A program made the position numbers and the translations under genes. Positions 63,465 to 64,000 of a stretch of DNA of 64,000 nt are shown here, piece after piece. The notes beneath the pieces were generated by a model. It did no database searches and had not been told where the DNA came from. It was given only the letters and a program-made list of their open reading frames with translations. Origin of the DNA: Rossellomorea arthrocnemi (GTDB lineage: Bacteria > Bacillota > Bacilli > Bacillales > Bacillaceae_B); NCBI RefSeq assembly GCF_904424705.1, contig NZ_CAJGBF010000003.1, positions 248,001 through 312,000 of the forward strand. The letters are read 5' to 3'. The first letter of the stretch is position 1. Every line of letters starts with the position of its first letter.

Positions 63465-64000
63465 ATGTCCATTCAATCAGATGTAGAAAAGAGAAATCAC
63501 AGGAAATTAGGTCAGGAGCTTGAGTTATTCATCTCCATGGAGGAGGCTCCAGGCATGCCTTTTTATTTACCGAAAGGGATGTTGTTACGGAATGAGCTGG
63601 AGGATTTTTGGAAGAAGGAGCACATGAAGGCAGGGTATCTTGAAATCAGAACACCAATCATGATGAAACAGGAGCTGTGGGAGAAGTCCGGTCATTGGGA
63701 TCATTATCATGAAAACATGTATTTTTCAGAAGTGGATGATCAGAAATATGCCATCAAGCCCATGAGTTGTCCGGGAGCCGTCCTGATTTATAAAAGCAAG
63801 AGACGAAGCTATCGTGAATTACCACTTAGGTATGGGGAGCTTGGATTGGTACATCGTCATGAGCTATCAGGCTCTTTAAGCGGATTATTGAGAGTCCGCT
63901 CTTTCACTCAAGATGATGCACATCTATTCGTTAGGGAAAATCAAATACGTGCAGAGTTGCACAAAGTACTCGATCTTATTGATCGTTTCTATGGAAAATT
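63465..64000 (+). CDS. Threonyl-tRNA synthetase lacking N-terminal TGS/editing domains (partial, right edge)
   Basis: ATG 63465 follows AAGGAGG at ideal spacing, and the frame is open to the window end (178 codons). The protein begins MSIQSDVEKRNHRKLGQELE, which in normal ThrRS starts around residue 240. The TGS and N2 editing domains are thus absent. Class II motifs are present: FYLPKGMLLRNELEDFW, KPMSCPGAVLIYKSK (usual KPMNCPGH, zinc Cys kept), and YGELGLVHRHELSGSLSGLL with RSFTQDDAHLF. Likely an inducible second enzyme (ThrZ-like by regulation) under tandem T-boxes. It is cut by the window edge. Confidence 0.88.
   Translation, partial: MSIQSDVEKRNHRKLGQELELFISMEEAPGMPFYLPKGMLLRNELEDFWKKEHMKAGYLEIRTPIMMKQELWEKSGHWDHYHENMYFSEVDDQKYAIKPMSCPGAVLIYKSKRRSYRELPLRYGELGLVHRHELSGSLSGLLRVRSFTQDDAHLFVRENQIRAELHKVLDLIDRFYGK

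Overview
The window is about 40% GC chromosomal DNA from an endospore-forming Bacillaceae (Bacillus or Rossellomorea type; species not determinable by eye). The evidence is the gene order yneB-ynzC-tkt-sirA-yneF-[spo0E-like]-ccdA-yneI-ccdC-yneK known from Bacillus subtilis, a Ger spore-germinant receptor operon, Spo0A/Spo0E/KinB-type sporulation genes, strong AAGGAGG ribosome binding sites, and T-box and S-box riboswitches. There is no prophage, CRISPR array or intact insertion sequence. Most genes are on the + strand.

1-13 kb: SOS/replication/cytochrome-maturation neighbourhood. It holds the serine recombinase-like yneB, DUF896 ynzC, transketolase, the replication inhibitor sirA with a perfect Spo0A box upstream, yneF, a CamS lipoprotein, a heterodimeric ABC exporter, a short Spo0E-like phosphatase gene on the minus strand, ccdA-yneI-ccdC, a membrane zinc metalloprotease and yneK with a tiny membrane ORF. 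13-25 kb: a PAS sensor kinase, a selenocysteine tRNA (minus strand), a lipoprotein, a YvrJ-type peptide, sbcDC, a three-gene germinant receptor and a Sco1-like lipoprotein. 25-35 kb: a frameshifted acetyltransferase, selB (which with the tRNA-Sec implies UGA-selenocysteine decoding), VanZ, cardiolipin synthase, HAD, Nudix, a YdjM-like protein, T-box-controlled trpS and a zinc alcohol dehydrogenase.

35-44 kb: an S-box (SAM-I) riboswitch followed by metI-metC-yitJ-metH. These four genes cover homocysteine synthesis, methyl-THF formation and B12-dependent methionine synthesis. Between metC and yitJ lie two copies of a palindromic intergenic repeat, one of which is interrupted by a second repeat. 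44-54 kb: an RsbR-type stressosome protein, an mhqO-mhqD quinone-detoxification pair with an MhqR-like operator over its promoter, a fused Ada protein, small membrane proteins and hydrolases.

54-59 kb holds the most unusual cluster: a PlsY-like acyltransferase, a protein fusing a GNAT/autoinducer-synthase-like acyltransferase domain to a class V aminotransferase, and an LtaS-like phosphoglycerol transferase. They are tightly packed, with a YwaF-type membrane protein just upstream. This looks like an undescribed lipid or cell-envelope pathway. 59-64 kb: a KinB-like kinase, a YitT protein, UppP, and a perfect sigma-A promoter followed by two tandem threonine T-boxes. These precede a threonyl-tRNA synthetase that begins directly at its catalytic core and runs off the window. 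A dispersed 11-bp repeat, GGTCCGTCCCT, occurs only between 48 and 61 kb.
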